Positions 8,546 through 17,147 of a DNA stretch of 44,982 nucleotides are shown here, piece after piece; the stretch's first letter is position 1, and every line of letters starts with the position of its first letter. Origin of the DNA: an uncultured Acidimicrobiales bacterium (GTDB lineage: Bacteria > Actinomycetota > Acidimicrobiia > Acidimicrobiales > SHLQ01). The notes under the pieces are model-generated. The model saw only the letters and a list, made by a program, of their open reading frames with translations, did not search any database and was not told the DNA's origin. A program made the translations under genes and the position numbers. The stretch lies in the NCBI GenBank assembly GCA_938084885.1, contig CALKGG010000016.1:1-44982 (forward strand), given 5' to 3'.

Positions 8546-9229
8546 GTGAGCACTATCGAGCTGTCGAGCAATCAACCCGAGTCCCTCGGTGAACAGGCGT
8601 ACATCTCGCTGCGCCAAAAGATCGTCCGACTCGACTTTGCTCCTGGCGACGTTTTGAAAGAGGACGAGCTTCGCGAGCAGCTCGGCCTTGGACGCACCCC
8701 CATTCGCGAGGCGCTCTTACGGCTGCAACGCGAACACTTCGTGACCGTGATCCCCCGCCGCGGAATGTTCGTCAGTGGAATCGAAATCGATGAGCTGTCC
8801 CTGCTCTTTGAGACCCGTTCGGTCCTCGAACCTTATGCGGCTCGCCTCGCTGCACTCCGGGGAACCCCCGAGCAGTGGGAGCTCATGGAGGAGACCCTCG
8901 AACAAACCCATGACCCGTCCCTCGATGCAGAAGCACAACTCGCCCTCGACCGCCGATGCCACGAGATCATCTGGGAGGCTTCGGGCAATCGATTTATCTC
9001 CGACACGCTCGACACCCTCTACGCCCAAAGCGACCGACTTTGGCACCTCTACCTGTCCGACGTTTCCGATATGGCTCACGCCGTCGAGGAACACGAAGCA
9101 ATCCTTACGTCGTTGCATTCGGGCGACGCCGATGCAGTGGCCAGCCTCGTCGAAGCCCACGTCCAGAGCTTCGACGCCCAAATTCGTCACGTCGTGACGA
9201 ACCAACTCACCGCCCCCTTGCAGCAATAG
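8546..9229 (+). CDS. GntR-family (FadR/FCD subfamily) transcriptional regulator
   Basis: A 227-residue regulator. The N-terminal winged helix (about residues 10-75) contains the typical LKEDELREQLGLGRTPIREA recognition region. The C-terminal all-helical FCD effector domain (about residues 85-215) keeps the histidines that bind a metal in this subfamily, in RRCHEII, VEEHEAI and VEAHVQS. FCD proteins sense small carboxylates, so the ligand may be an intermediate of the adjacent amine or polyol pathway. The likely targets are its own promoter, etfBA and the flavoprotein dehydrogenase, all marked by TGATATATCA. GTG start, probably leaderless. Confidence 0.93.
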   Translation: MSTIELSSNQPESLGEQAYISLRQKIVRLDFAPGDVLKEDELREQLGLGRTPIREALLRLQREHFVTVIPRRGMFVSGIEIDELSLLFETRSVLEPYAARLAALRGTPEQWELMEETLEQTHDPSLDAEAQLALDRRCHEIIWEASGNRFISDTLDTLYAQSDRLWHLYLSDVSDMAHAVEEHEAILTSLHSGDADAVASLVEAHVQSFDAQIRHVVTNQLTAPLQQ

Positions 9230-9252
9230 CACTGGCCAACATCTTCACCTGA

Positions 9253-9270
9253 CGTCGGGAACGCCCGACG
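9253..9270. repeat. Inverted repeat between gntR and the arrestin-like gene
   Basis: CGTCGGG and CCCGACG form a 7-base-pair stem with a 4-base loop. It ends two bases before the TACTGT -10 of the next gene. It has no T tract, so it may be a weak gntR terminator or an operator for the downstream gene. Confidence 0.5.
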
Positions 9271-9284
9271 GGTACTGTGGGCTG

Positions 9285-9977
9285 ATGGATCTTCCTCCCG
9301 TGCCATCGGGGTCTCCGAATCCCCACACGGTCGCGTGCCACACCGCCAACGGCTCCATCATTGGTGGATCGGTGGTCGCCGTCGCCGGGGGAATTGCGAT
9401 CATCGTCATGTTCGCCGCATCGGTGACGCCGATCGCGGCGCTCATTCCGTTGCTATTTGTTGGTATTGGCGTCTTTGCCGCGTCCCGAGGAATGGCCGAG
9501 AACGCCAATTGGCATCCGGTCGAGCTCCAGTTCGCGCAGTGGCCGCTGACGCTTGGCGGAGCCACCGAGGTCATCGTTATCCGACGAGCAAAGAAGGCCA
9601 TCCCCGACGTTGATCACGTCGAGATCACCGCCACCCTCACCTGCACCGAAACCGTCACGTACACGACCGGGAGCGGAGACAACACCCAAACAAACCGCGA
9701 TCGCGAGGTCGTTGCGCGCGCCGGACTGACCGTGACGGGGTCGATTGGCGCTGGCACCTTCCGGGGAACGGGCATGCTCGACGTGCCCACCGACTCCGGA
9801 GCGCCAACACTCGAACTCGACCACCACGAGATCGAGTGGTCCCTCGATGTCGACCTTGGACAGCTCTCGAGCACGAACGCCAAGATCGACATCGACTGTC
9901 TCGTGATCGCCGAACTCGATCGACGATTCGTCAACTTCAACGATGCTCCCCCGCCACCGAGGCCGTTCGATGTCTGA
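9285..9977 (+). CDS. Membrane protein with a predicted arrestin-like beta-sandwich domain
   Basis: A 230-residue protein not assigned to a named family. Two hydrophobic helices lie at about residues 25-70 (IIGGSVVAVAGGIAIIVMF and IAALIPLLFVGIGVF). A beta-rich cytoplasmic or exported domain follows from residue 75. Its last third (RGTGMLDVPTDSGAPTLELD, then HEIEWSLDVDL) has the spacing of an arrestin-type C-domain, where a proline-containing strand is followed by a strand ending in W-x-L-x-V. That assignment is my reading of the pattern, not an established match. The ATG at 9285 follows TACTGT by 6 bases, implying a leaderless start. It overlaps the next gene by 8 bases (ATGTCTGA), so the two probably work together. 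Confidence 0.7.
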   Translation: MDLPPVPSGSPNPHTVACHTANGSIIGGSVVAVAGGIAIIVMFAASVTPIAALIPLLFVGIGVFAASRGMAENANWHPVELQFAQWPLTLGGATEVIVIRRAKKAIPDVDHVEITATLTCTETVTYTTGSGDNTQTNRDREVVARAGLTVTGSIGAGTFRGTGMLDVPTDSGAPTLELDHHEIEWSLDVDLGQLSSTNAKIDIDCLVIAELDRRFVNFNDAPPPPRPFDV

Positions 9978-10404
9978 TCACCTGCTGTCTGTCCATCTCG
10001 CGTCGGTCGCAGCCGAAGTCGGCGACGCGTTTCGGCTGTCGATCAGCCGCGCCCCCGAGGACGGCAAACAGAACACGCCTGGTTTCGGGCGGGTTCGGGC
10101 AATACGCGTGCACCTCGAATACGAAACTGATGGTCGAGGTGATACCGACTCGCTAGCGTTCCCCGCTCAACGAGTCCCCATCGACAAGTTCGGGATGGGA
10201 TCGGCCGACCTCGAGATTCCCATTCCATCCAATGCCCCAATTTCGTACACGGGTCAGCTGATGAGCATTCGTTACTGGCTACAGGTCACCACAGACATCG
10301 AGAAGTCGCTCGATAGGCGTCGGGAAATCCCCGTTCTCGTCGTTCCCAAAAACGGAGCGGGCACCTACATCGCTGCACATCCACTCGGAGCGTCACCCGA
10401 TTAG
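9970..10404 (+). CDS. Small arrestin-like beta protein
   Basis: A 144-residue soluble protein, translationally coupled to the upstream gene: its ATG at 9970 lies inside the last codons of that gene. The segment LEIPIPSNAPISYTGQLMSI, then RYWLQVTTDIEKS, resembles the C-terminal half of arrestin and Spo0M-like domains (IP-x(n)-P-x-SY-x-G followed by I-x-Y-x-L-x-V). It has no signal peptide or membrane helix. A plausible reading is a soluble scaffold pairing with the membrane-anchored homologue before it. Function unknown. An upstream in-frame ATG at 9943 would add nine basic residues and is less likely. Confidence 0.65.
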   Translation: MSDHLLSVHLASVAAEVGDAFRLSISRAPEDGKQNTPGFGRVRAIRVHLEYETDGRGDTDSLAFPAQRVPIDKFGMGSADLEIPIPSNAPISYTGQLMSIRYWLQVTTDIEKSLDRRREIPVLVVPKNGAGTYIAAHPLGASPD

Positions 10405-10414
10405 CTGCAACGCC

Positions 10415-11065
10415 TCAGGACATTCGACCAGTCTCATGGGCCCACATGGCCATCTCCACCCGATTGCGCACACCGAGCTTGTTCATCAGGCTCGCGAGGT
10501 GGGTCTTGACCGTGCTCAAACTGATATACAACTCGTCGGCGATCTCGGCGTTTGTCCGGCCGACCGCCACGACCGCAAGCACTTCTTCCTCACGTGTGGT
10601 GAGCGCCTCGAATGGTTCGTTCGGTTGGCTAGACGGCGCGTCAGCGAACGATTCGAGCAGACGTACCGTCACACTCGGCGCAATCAGTGCGTCACCTTTG
10701 GCCGCTGACTCGATTGCCTGGACGAGCAACTCGGGACCCGCGTCCTTCAATAAGAATCCTCGAGCCCCGGCCTTCAACGCGCCGTGAACGTACTCGTCGA
10801 GGTCGAACGTGGTGATGACCACAACTCGCATTGGACTCACGACATTGGGTCCGGCGAGCATACGAGTTGCCTCGACCCCATCAAGGTTCGGCATGCGAAT
10901 GTCGAACAGACAGACGTCGGGACGCAGCCGGCGAGCCATCTCGACCGCTTCGCGACCGTCCACAGCCTCCCCCACGACGTCGATCCCCGGTTGGGCATTG
11001 AGGATCATCTTCAGGCCCGTCCTGACAAGGTCCTGGTCATCGGCGACAAGCACTCGGATCGTCAC
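10415..11065 (-). CDS. NarL/DesR-type response regulator
   Basis: A 216-residue two-component response regulator. The receiver domain spans residues 1-120 with the acidic pair Asp9/Asp10, phospho-acceptor Asp55 in CLFDIRMPN and the conserved Lys in GFLLKDAGPE. A LuxR-type helix-turn-helix follows at about residues 145-210 (LTTREEEVLAVVAVGRTNAE). Its start overlaps the stop of the histidine kinase gene by four bases (ATGA), the usual arrangement for a cognate pair. The MMPL exporter transcribed divergently from the kinase is the obvious regulatory candidate. Confidence 0.95.
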   Translation of the reverse strand: MTIRVLVADDQDLVRTGLKMILNAQPGIDVVGEAVDGREAVEMARRLRPDVCLFDIRMPNLDGVEATRMLAGPNVVSPMRVVVITTFDLDEYVHGALKAGARGFLLKDAGPELLVQAIESAAKGDALIAPSVTVRLLESFADAPSSQPNEPFEALTTREEEVLAVVAVGRTNAEIADELYISLSTVKTHLASLMNKLGVRNRVEMAMWAHETGRMS

Positions 11066-12204
11066 GAATTCACACCCGCGGACGTTGCACTCCGCGGCAG
11101 GTCCGCTTCGGTTATCCAGCCACCACCAGGGAGGGGGCCAGCGCTAAAGGTGCCACCGAGCAGCGTCGCCCGCTCTTGCATCCCAACCAACCCAAATCCC
11201 TGAACATCGGCGCGTTGGGGCACTGGCGCACCATTGTTGATGACCTTTAGACGCACCGTGGACGGACCAGCGGTGATGTTCACATCGATCTCGGTCGCCG
11301 TCGGCGCATGACGGCGAATATTCGTGATCGATTCCTGAACCAATCGATACAGCGCGGCGCTCATCGTTGGTGAGATGGTGCTGAGGTCTCCGTTGCGCTC
11401 GAGGGTGACAGCAGCACCCAGCCCGCTCGTGAGCTCTTCGAGGTGCTCAACTCCACGACCGGGCACGAGCGGTGCTTCGACTCGCAACGCATCGACCACG
11501 ACCCGCATCTCGTCGAGCGCCCGCGATGCCGACTCTTCAATCGCGTCAAAGGTTCCGAGCGCCGCATCGGGGTTACTAGCAAGCACTGCACGCCCTGCCT
11601 GGGCCTGCACCGCAATTGCCGAAACGTGATGGGCAACCGTGTCGTGCAACTCGCGTGCGAGAACCTCTCGCTCTTTTGACCGGGCATTGAGAAACAGCGC
11701 CTCTCGGATGTTCGTGTTTCGCCGAAGGACGATGCCCGTCTCGGCGGTCAGTGCAATGATGCCAGCGCCAACGATCGTGTCGCCGAGTGTGGAAAAGCCC
11801 AGTGCGAAATCGAGCAGCGCAGAGGCCTGGACAAGGACGGCGCCCCAGATTGCCTCGCGACCAGAACCCCAACGAAACGCGCTGTAGATGAGCGCCAAAC
11901 CAAAGACGAGCGAGATGACGTCGGGGAGGTCGTGACCTCCAATCGCTAACGCCACGTCGAAAATGCTCAAGGGAATCATGACGATCGCAAGCGCCAACAA
12001 CGGCCGGGTTCGGCGAAACAGCAGGGTAAGCGGCAGCGGCACCATGAGCGCCAGAAATGCGGGCCTCCACGGTATGTCGCGAACAGCAAGCTCGATCGCG
12101 AGCGCCATCATGAAGATGATGACAACGACCGGGTCTCGCCATACTCGCGGCGGCACGTTCCTCGGCCTTGGTTCGGCGAGAAAGCGGCGAAAGGCAGAAG
12201 TCAT
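11062..12204 (-). CDS. Sensor histidine kinase, HisKA_3 (DesK-like) type
   Basis: A 380-residue membrane kinase. The N-terminal part (about residues 20-150) has several hydrophobic helices and no sizeable extracellular domain, so it probably senses something in or near the membrane. The dimerisation and phosphoacceptor segment is ELHDTVAHHVSAIAVQ, with His in the first motif. The ATPase domain has LVQESITNIRRHA (N box) and GFGLVGMQERA (G box). The start at 12204 is an ATG lying 6 bases after TATGGT (12216-12211), and a purine-rich GAGGG is also there. The frame is open further upstream but would overlap the divergent exporter region. Pairs with the response regulator at 10415. Confidence 0.94.
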   Translation of the reverse strand: MTSAFRRFLAEPRPRNVPPRVWRDPVVVIIFMMALAIELAVRDIPWRPAFLALMVPLPLTLLFRRTRPLLALAIVMIPLSIFDVALAIGGHDLPDVISLVFGLALIYSAFRWGSGREAIWGAVLVQASALLDFALGFSTLGDTIVGAGIIALTAETGIVLRRNTNIREALFLNARSKEREVLARELHDTVAHHVSAIAVQAQAGRAVLASNPDAALGTFDAIEESASRALDEMRVVVDALRVEAPLVPGRGVEHLEELTSGLGAAVTLERNGDLSTISPTMSAALYRLVQESITNIRRHAPTATEIDVNITAGPSTVRLKVINNGAPVPQRADVQGFGLVGMQERATLLGGTFSAGPLPGGGWITEADLPRSATSAGVNS

Positions 12205-12377
12205 ACCCTCACCATAGGAAAATCGGGGCGCCAGAGTGATCGGCCGAAAGTATGAATACCAACCGTCCTCTTGGCCGACCCACCTCCGGCCGCATGTCCG
12301 ATGCGCAACCCAACTCCCGTCTTCAGGATGGACCCCACGACGAGCAGCCGGTTGACGGCGCAACCAAAGGGGACATG

Positions 12378-14564
12378 ATGACGGCGAAGCTTTATCGACT
12401 CGGCCACTGGTCGGCGACCAAACCATGGAGGGTTCTCGGCCTGTGGGTCGTCACCGCAATCGTCGTGGTCGGCGCTGCAGCGTTCTTTGGTCATGAGCTC
12501 GAAGATTCATTTGACGTGCCTGGGCTCGATTCTCAGCGAGCTGTCGATCTGTTGCGCGATGCTGGCGCCGATACCGCCGGAATCACCGCCCAGGTCGTGG
12601 TTACCCCGACAGATGCGGGAGCAAGCCTTACCGAACGGGGACCAGCGCAGCGAGCACTCATCGATCTCGAAGCCCACATTGCCGGGTTGGCGAACGTGCG
12701 AGCGGTCACTCCAACCGCCGAGGCCGCGCAAGCGGGCGTGGTTGGATCACTGATTTCGCCCAATGAACGGATTGGCTTGCTACGAGTCCAGTATCCAACG
12801 GTCGAGTCATTGAGCGCTGATGACCTCGACAACTTGGAGGCGGCCGTCGACGAGTTCGCAAACTCCGCGCTCCAGGTCGAGATGGGTGGCGAACTGAGTT
12901 TCGCATTCTCCGAGCCCGAGGCTGGAGCGGGCGAACTGATCGGCGTCATCGCTGCAGTGGTGATCTTGCTGGCAGCGTTCGGTTCGGTAATTGCGATGGG
13001 CCTGCCGATCGGCGTTGCCTTGTTCGGTCTTGCCATCGGCGTCAGCAGCCTCTCGATCGTTGCCTATGTTGTTCCAATCCCAACCTTCGCCCCGCAGATC
13101 GCAACGATGGTCGGGCTCGGTGTTGGCATCGACTACGCGCTCTTCCTCATCACTCGCCACCGCGAGTTGCTCGCCAGCGGCCACGGTGTAGCCAACGCTG
13201 CTGGCACCGCGGTTTCGACAGCCGGGACTGCGGTCATCTTTGCTGGCGGCACGGTGATCATTGCCATCCTCGGCCTCGGCATTGCCGGCGTGCCCTTCAT
13301 CACCGCAGCCGGCATTGCGACCTCGGTCGTCGTTACGACGATGGTGCTCGGATCCCTCACGCTGGTCCCTGCGTTCCTAGGACTTGTTGGGCACCGTATC
13401 GATCGCTTCAGCATCCGTTCGACGCGTTCGACCAGCGAGGTAGGACGACGCTGGTATTCCTGGGGTGAACACGTGACTGCCCACGCGTGGAAGTACACAA
13501 TTGGCGTCACTGCATTTCTGCTCTTGTTGACCGCGCCGGTTCTCGACCTGCAGCTCGGCTTTCCCGATGAGGGGACCCTGCCTGAAAGCACGTCCCAACG
13601 GCGGGCATATGATCTTGTCTCCGAGGGCTTCGGTCCAGGCACGAACGGCCCCCTCGTAATCGCCGTCGACCTCGACCGACTGGACGGAGACGCCGAGACG
13701 ATCGTGTCACAACTCGTATCGAGCATCACCGCCGATCCAGGAGTGGCCGCCGCGACCCCACAGACCATCGACATCGAGGCAGGGGTTGCAGCCATCATTG
13801 CAATCCCGACCACTTCGCCACAGGACGAGGCAACAACCGCAACGATTGCTCGATTGCGCAGTGAGGTCTTCCCTGAAGTACTCACAGGCACCGGAGTGAC
13901 CGCGCACGTCGGTGGACTGAACGCAAACTTCGGTGACATTGCCGACAGGGTCAGCGAACGTCTGCCCCTCCTGGTCGTTTCAGTGATCCTGCTTTCCTTT
14001 GTCCTTTTGACCATGGTGTTCCGGTCGGTCCTCGTTGCGTTGAAAGCAGCACTGCTCAACTTGTTGAGCATCGGCGCCTCCTATGGAATCCTCGTCATGG
14101 TCTTCCAGTGGGGTTGGGGCAAAGAACTGATTGGTTTGGAGACGACCATTCCCATCGTGTCGTTCATCCCAATGTTCATGTTCGCCATACTCTTCGGCTT
14201 GTCGATGGACTACGAGGTGTTTCTCCTCAGCCGAGTGCGAGAGCACTACGTGGCAACCGGTGACAACGACCGTTCGGTCATCGAGGGTCTCGCGAGCACG
14301 GCCCGGGTCATAACCTCGGCGGCGCTTATCATGATCTCGGTGTTTCTCGGGTTCGTCGTGTCAGAGGATCCAACCACCAAGATGTTCGGCTTGGGTCTCG
14401 CAACGGCGATCTTTGTGGACGCGTCGATTGTTCGCATGGTTCTCGTGCCCGCAACCATGAAATTGCTCGGCGACCGCAACTGGTGGCTTCCCGCTCCGCT
14501 CGCCCGCTGGCTGCCAAGCATCGATGTCGACGGCCCACCTCCGGTTCCTGCGCCGGTTGGCTAG
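12378..14564 (+). CDS. MMPL/RND-family membrane transporter
   Basis: A 728-residue transporter with two repeats, each made of one N-terminal helix, a large exported loop and five or six helices. The proton-relay Asp-Tyr pairs of MMPL proteins are visible in GLGVGIDYALFLITRHRE (first repeat) and LFGLSMDYEVFLLSR (second repeat). Mycobacterial MmpL proteins export lipids; other family members export antibiotics or fatty acids. The cargo here is unknown. I chose the second of two adjacent ATGs (12378) because AAAGGGGA ends four bases before it; 12375 is the alternative. It is divergent from the kinase/regulator pair, with a 173-base shared upstream region. Confidence 0.93.
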   Translation: MTAKLYRLGHWSATKPWRVLGLWVVTAIVVVGAAAFFGHELEDSFDVPGLDSQRAVDLLRDAGADTAGITAQVVVTPTDAGASLTERGPAQRALIDLEAHIAGLANVRAVTPTAEAAQAGVVGSLISPNERIGLLRVQYPTVESLSADDLDNLEAAVDEFANSALQVEMGGELSFAFSEPEAGAGELIGVIAAVVILLAAFGSVIAMGLPIGVALFGLAIGVSSLSIVAYVVPIPTFAPQIATMVGLGVGIDYALFLITRHRELLASGHGVANAAGTAVSTAGTAVIFAGGTVIIAILGLGIAGVPFITAAGIATSVVVTTMVLGSLTLVPAFLGLVGHRIDRFSIRSTRSTSEVGRRWYSWGEHVTAHAWKYTIGVTAFLLLLTAPVLDLQLGFPDEGTLPESTSQRRAYDLVSEGFGPGTNGPLVIAVDLDRLDGDAETIVSQLVSSITADPGVAAATPQTIDIEAGVAAIIAIPTTSPQDEATTATIARLRSEVFPEVLTGTGVTAHVGGLNANFGDIADRVSERLPLLVVSVILLSFVLLTMVFRSVLVALKAALLNLLSIGASYGILVMVFQWGWGKELIGLETTIPIVSFIPMFMFAILFGLSMDYEVFLLSRVREHYVATGDNDRSVIEGLASTARVITSAALIMISVFLGFVVSEDPTTKMFGLGLATAIFVDASIVRMVLVPATMKLLGDRNWWLPAPLARWLPSIDVDGPPPVPAPVG

Positions 14565-14619
14565 TTGCGAGCCGTCGACGCCTGACTCGACGAACCAGCA
14601 ATGCATGACCCAGGTCGGG

Positions 14620-14642
14620 CCCCGAGGCTTCTAGTCTCGGGG
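14620..14642. repeat. Inverted repeat over the malonyl-CoA decarboxylase promoter
   Basis: CCCCGAG (14620-14626) and CTCGGGG (14636-14642) form a 7-base perfect inverted repeat with a 9-base spacer. The right arm overlaps the TAGTCT -10 hexamer (14632-14637) and ends one base before the GTG start. The placement fits an operator better than an RNA hairpin if the transcript is leaderless. Confidence 0.55.
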
Positions 14643-14643
14643 C

Positions 14644-15816
14644 GTGACCAGCGAGCGAGACAGCGTCGTCGATGTAACCAGAAGCACCGCACATGCGTTG
14701 CTGCGGCTGCAGGGCGAAACGGCGAGCCGTGCCCTCGCCGAGCTGATCGTCCGCCGGTACGGGATGCTCGACGACGAACAGAAAACACGTTTCTTTGAGG
14801 TCTTGTTACACGAGTTCGGAGCGAACCGGTCAGCCGTTGACGCTGCCATTGCGGCGTATCGATCGGATCCGTCCGAGGCACACACCGTCGCCCTTGCTGA
14901 AGCGGCTGACAGTGAACGCCTCGACCTGTTCCGAGCAATTAACACCGCCCCCGGCGGCATTGCGACGCTGCTCGATATGCGAACCGAGCTTCTTTCTCGA
15001 CGGAGAACACATCGCGAACTGGCCCCTGTCGAACAAGACCTGAAATATCTGCTGTCATCGTGGTTTAATCGGGGCTTCCTGCACCTCGAACAGCTCGATT
15101 GGACTACACCAGCCCACATCCTCGAAAGCCTTATCCGCTACGAGGCCGTCCACGAGATCCGCGGCTGGGATGATCTTCGACGGCGGCTCGCACCCGATCG
15201 CCGTTCGTTCGGGTTCTTTCACCCAGCGCTACCCGACGAGCCGATTATCTTCGTTGAGGTCGCCCTCACGAAGGGGCTGGCAACCTCCATTCAGGACGTC
15301 ATCGACGCTCCCCCACCAAACACCACTCCGAGCGACGCCGATACCGCAATCTTCTACTCGATCACCAACTGCCAGTCAGGTTTGCGTGGGATCAGCTTTG
15401 GCAGTTTCCTCATCAAACAGGTCACCGAACGCTTGAGCTTTGAAGATCCCGCGATCACCACGTTTTCGACGCTCTCGCCGATTCCTGGTTTCGCGGCGTG
15501 GTTGGCCAACAACTATCCCGATGCCGATACCGCCGACCAGGAACTGCTCGAACGCCGGTGCGCGGAGTACCTCGTCACTGCACGTCGGGGCAACCTGCCC
15601 GAAGATCCAGTGGCACGGTTCCATCTGCGCAACGGTGCGTGCATTGCCCAGCTCAACAGCGAGGGCGACACATCGGAGAAAGGCATGGCCGAGTCCCACG
15701 GCATGCTTGTCAACTACGTGTATTCGGGCCAGGACCTGTTGGCCAACAACGAAGCCCTCATGCAGGACGGTCAGGTGTGTGCTGCCGCAGCGGTCACCGA
15801 GCTACTCGACCAGTAG
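14644..15816 (+). CDS. Malonyl-CoA decarboxylase
   Basis: A 390-residue enzyme that decarboxylates malonyl-CoA to acetyl-CoA. The N-terminal helical oligomerisation domain (about residues 1-110) is followed by the acetyltransferase-like catalytic domain. The catalytic serine is in STLSPIPGF (about Ser278) and the catalytic histidine in ARFHLRNGA (about His327), both as in the human and bacterial enzymes. NCQSGLRGISFG, which lines the CoA site, is also present. The chain is somewhat shorter than the roughly 450 residues common in the family, with most of the loss at the N-terminus. There is no malonyl-CoA synthetase or malonate transporter nearby, so it may tune fatty acid synthesis rather than malonate use. 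GTG start with TAGTCT 6 bases upstream. Confidence 0.93.
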   Translation: MTSERDSVVDVTRSTAHALLRLQGETASRALAELIVRRYGMLDDEQKTRFFEVLLHEFGANRSAVDAAIAAYRSDPSEAHTVALAEAADSERLDLFRAINTAPGGIATLLDMRTELLSRRRTHRELAPVEQDLKYLLSSWFNRGFLHLEQLDWTTPAHILESLIRYEAVHEIRGWDDLRRRLAPDRRSFGFFHPALPDEPIIFVEVALTKGLATSIQDVIDAPPPNTTPSDADTAIFYSITNCQSGLRGISFGSFLIKQVTERLSFEDPAITTFSTLSPIPGFAAWLANNYPDADTADQELLERRCAEYLVTARRGNLPEDPVARFHLRNGACIAQLNSEGDTSEKGMAESHGMLVNYVYSGQDLLANNEALMQDGQVCAAAAVTELLDQ

Positions 15817-15836
15817 CCACCGCACACGAACAACTG

Positions 15837-16313
15837 CTACTGCTCTGAACAATCTTGGGGACCCACCGCCGAGACGACGTCAGACGGGGGGTCATTCGAC
15901 CACGAACTCGACAGCCCAACCGAGATCAGCCCGTCGTCCTCAACCCGGTCGAGAACGCCCGTTCCAGTCTCGGGATGCCAGTAGATGACCGCCAGGTCCT
16001 CGACGGTACACAGCACGGTAATACGTTCGTATCCAGCGGCGATTAACGCCGGGTCAAAGACGTCGAACACGTTCGTCGTCGAGGCATCATCGATCGGGCT
16101 CCACTCGTGGAGCACCGAGCCGGCCTCGGATCCAAAGAGGCCAAAGCCCGGGTCTTGAACGACGATCTCGCCGACCCGTTCGAACCCGTCGGGGGTCTCG
16201 ATGCTGTGGGCGATATCTTCGGCCAATGAACGCCGGTCGGCATCGACCTCGCCCGAGCATGCTGCGAAGCTCAACGCCGCCAGAAAGAACCATACGAGCC
16301 GAGAAGACGTCAT
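15837..16313 (-). CDS. Small exported lipoprotein of unknown function
   Basis: A 158-residue protein with a lipoprotein signal: basic start (MTSSRL), hydrophobic core and lipobox FAAC, so Cys is expected at about residue 19. The mature part has a mixed composition with a possible pair of cysteines (TVLCTVEDL and GPQDCSEQ) that could form a disulfide. No family was recognised. The start at 16313 is an ATG placed 7 bases after TAGCCT (16326-16321); an in-frame upstream start at 16340 would overlap the next gene. It converges on the malonyl-CoA decarboxylase gene with a 20-base gap. Confidence 0.75.
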   Translation of the reverse strand: MTSSRLVWFFLAALSFAACSGEVDADRRSLAEDIAHSIETPDGFERVGEIVVQDPGFGLFGSEAGSVLHEWSPIDDASTTNVFDVFDPALIAAGYERITVLCTVEDLAVIYWHPETGTGVLDRVEDDGLISVGLSSSWSNDPPSDVVSAVGPQDCSEQ

Positions 16314-16336
16314 GGCCCTCAGGCTACGCCCTGACC

Positions 16337-17101
16337 TCAACGCAGAGCTGTCGGGCTGGCGCCGACTCGGGTGTTTCCAAGGTCGGCTCGGTTTCCGGCA
16401 TGGTTCCCCGCCGCAATGCCGTCATAGTTCGACACCGACGTCTTGAGACGGCTGAGTTTCGAGAACTTCTCGACAATCGCCTCATCGACCGACGCTTGGC
16501 GCGACGCGAGCACCGGCAACACCGAGCCTGACCCCTCTTCGGTGCTCGCCGACTCCGTCGCGGTGCGGCGGGCCTCCTCTAAGCGGCTGCTCACCGTCCA
16601 GGCAAAGCCGTTGAGGAACGACCGCCGAAACGACTTGGTGCGGTTTCGCCCGCGGGCATCGACCTGGGCGCCATGGGACAACATGATGTTGACTGCTTGC
16701 ACCAGCAATGACGTGAAGATGAGCTCGACCGAATCGAGGTCGGAGTCGTAGCCAACGACCGTTGCATAGTTGCCGTTTCGTGAGAACAGCTCGCCCGACG
16801 AGACCATGTGCTGAAACTGCTCGTCGTCAAGACCCAAGATTGCGCGACATCCATTGGCTTGGGCAACGCCGCCCAGCAACATGTATTTCTCTTTGGGATA
16901 CGGAGCGGGGATAAAGATGATTCGGGTGGCGACCGCGCCGCGACCCGTTTTCTCTTCGATCAATGCAAGGTCGATTGCATGCGCGGCGATGAGCTCCTGT
17001 GCCTTGGCGGTTAGCGCGGCGGCCTCTTCGGGGTAGCTCGTGGACTCCGCCTTGGCCAAGAGCGCACGAATGGTCTGGAGTACACGGTCGGGTGAAGTCA
17101 T
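16337..17101 (-). CDS. DUF2786 domain protein
   Basis: A 254-residue protein starting with a DUF2786 domain (about residues 5-50: VLQTIRALLAKAEST, then PEEAAALTAKAQELIAAHAID). This short helical module is found in actinobacteria and phages, usually at the front of longer proteins. The rest is alpha-helical with a conserved-looking core (AQANGCRAILG, then TVVGYDSDLDSVELIFTSL) and a basic segment (RGRNRTKSFRRSFLNGFAW) that could contact nucleic acid. No catalytic motif was identified. Function unknown. The ATG at 17101 has GGAG upstream. It is divergent from the Tat-exported protein gene with a 46-base gap. Confidence 0.85.
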   Translation of the reverse strand: MTSPDRVLQTIRALLAKAESTSYPEEAAALTAKAQELIAAHAIDLALIEEKTGRGAVATRIIFIPAPYPKEKYMLLGGVAQANGCRAILGLDDEQFQHMVSSGELFSRNGNYATVVGYDSDLDSVELIFTSLLVQAVNIMLSHGAQVDARGRNRTKSFRRSFLNGFAWTVSSRLEEARRTATESASTEEGSGSVLPVLASRQASVDEAIVEKFSKLSRLKTSVSNYDGIAAGNHAGNRADLGNTRVGASPTALR

Positions 17102-17147
17102 GGCTCCACTCTCTCACCTCGGTGTGACAACGTGGCAGAATTGCGTC

